Positions 41,513 through 41,566 of a stretch of 41,566 bases of DNA are shown piece by piece; the stretch's first letter is position 1, and every line of letters starts with the position of its first letter. This DNA comes from JADJPL01 sp049315745 (GTDB taxonomy: Bacteria > Bacteroidota > Bacteroidia > Chitinophagales > Saprospiraceae): positions 1 to 41,566 of the forward strand of contig JBMOJO010000007.1 of NCBI GenBank assembly GCA_049315745.1. Direction: 5' to 3'. A program made the position numbers and the translations under genes. The notes below the pieces were generated by a model, which had not been told where the DNA came from, searched no databases, and saw only the letters and a program-made list of their open reading frames with translations.

Positions 41513-41566
41513 GGGGTTGTGTAAAAAGGTTTTTTACGGCGCTTCGCGCCAAATAATCATTTGAAA
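41513..41566. repeat. Palindromic intergenic element, copy E (cut by the window end)
   Basis: GGGGTTGTGTAAAAAGG followed by a GGCGC-TTC-GCGCC hairpin (41539-41551) matches the type 2 arm of copy D, in the same orientation. The window ends at TTTGAAA, about where the long stem should begin. Confidence 0.8.

Overview
The window is a chromosomal segment of a Bacteroidota bacterium. Three lines of evidence support this. Five predicted secreted proteins end in type IX secretion system (T9SS) sorting domains. Several genes are preceded by the Bacteroidota -7 promoter element TANNTTTG. The housekeeping genes (C-minus L32, HU/CCDC81-SPOR protein) have Bacteroidota-type sequences. A Saprospiria-like lineage is plausible from the style of the large secreted proteins, but that is inference. 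No rRNA, tRNA, CRISPR array, prophage or transposase gene was seen.

Layout, left to right: the 3' part of an HU/SPOR membrane protein; a convergent 1029-residue T9SS type B protein; a housekeeping block on the + strand (DUF177/yceD, rpmF, ridA, trpS, a fumarylacetoacetate-hydrolase-fold enzyme, metK); a minus-strand three-gene cell-surface operon (Gfo/Idh oxidoreductase, lipoprotein, polyprenyl-phosphate sugar transferase); a minus-strand run of flavin monooxygenase, SDR, acyl-CoA ligase, SDR and aldehyde dehydrogenase, followed by a small membrane protein, which looks like a pathway oxidising and CoA-activating lipid-like alcohols or aldehydes; gcvP with hldD/rfaD on the + strand; another T9SS type B protein with a choice-of-anchor L domain; an 837-bp gene-free stretch; an 1838-residue T9SS type A protein made of 15 repeats of about 110 residues; rplS; two tandem paralogous PKD-containing T9SS type B proteins; a degenerate Sua5/YrdC-like protein; an S41 C-terminal processing protease; and an Lrp/AsnC regulator.

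The most interesting structure lies between the genes. A family of roughly 155-bp non-coding elements has 13-14-bp terminal inverted repeats (GGTTGTGTAAAAAG type), a central 32-bp-stem hairpin and two small side hairpins. It occurs in full at 5105-5259, 23628-23819 and 32995-33199, as a collapsed remnant at 5902-5986, and again at the right window edge. The long stem differs between copies at five positions, and every difference is matched on the opposite arm, so pairing is preserved. A second, unrelated element with AGACTTGTTGT ends lies upstream of metK and, more decayed, upstream of gcvP. All of these sit in intergenic gaps, and the first family follows the 3' ends of genes.
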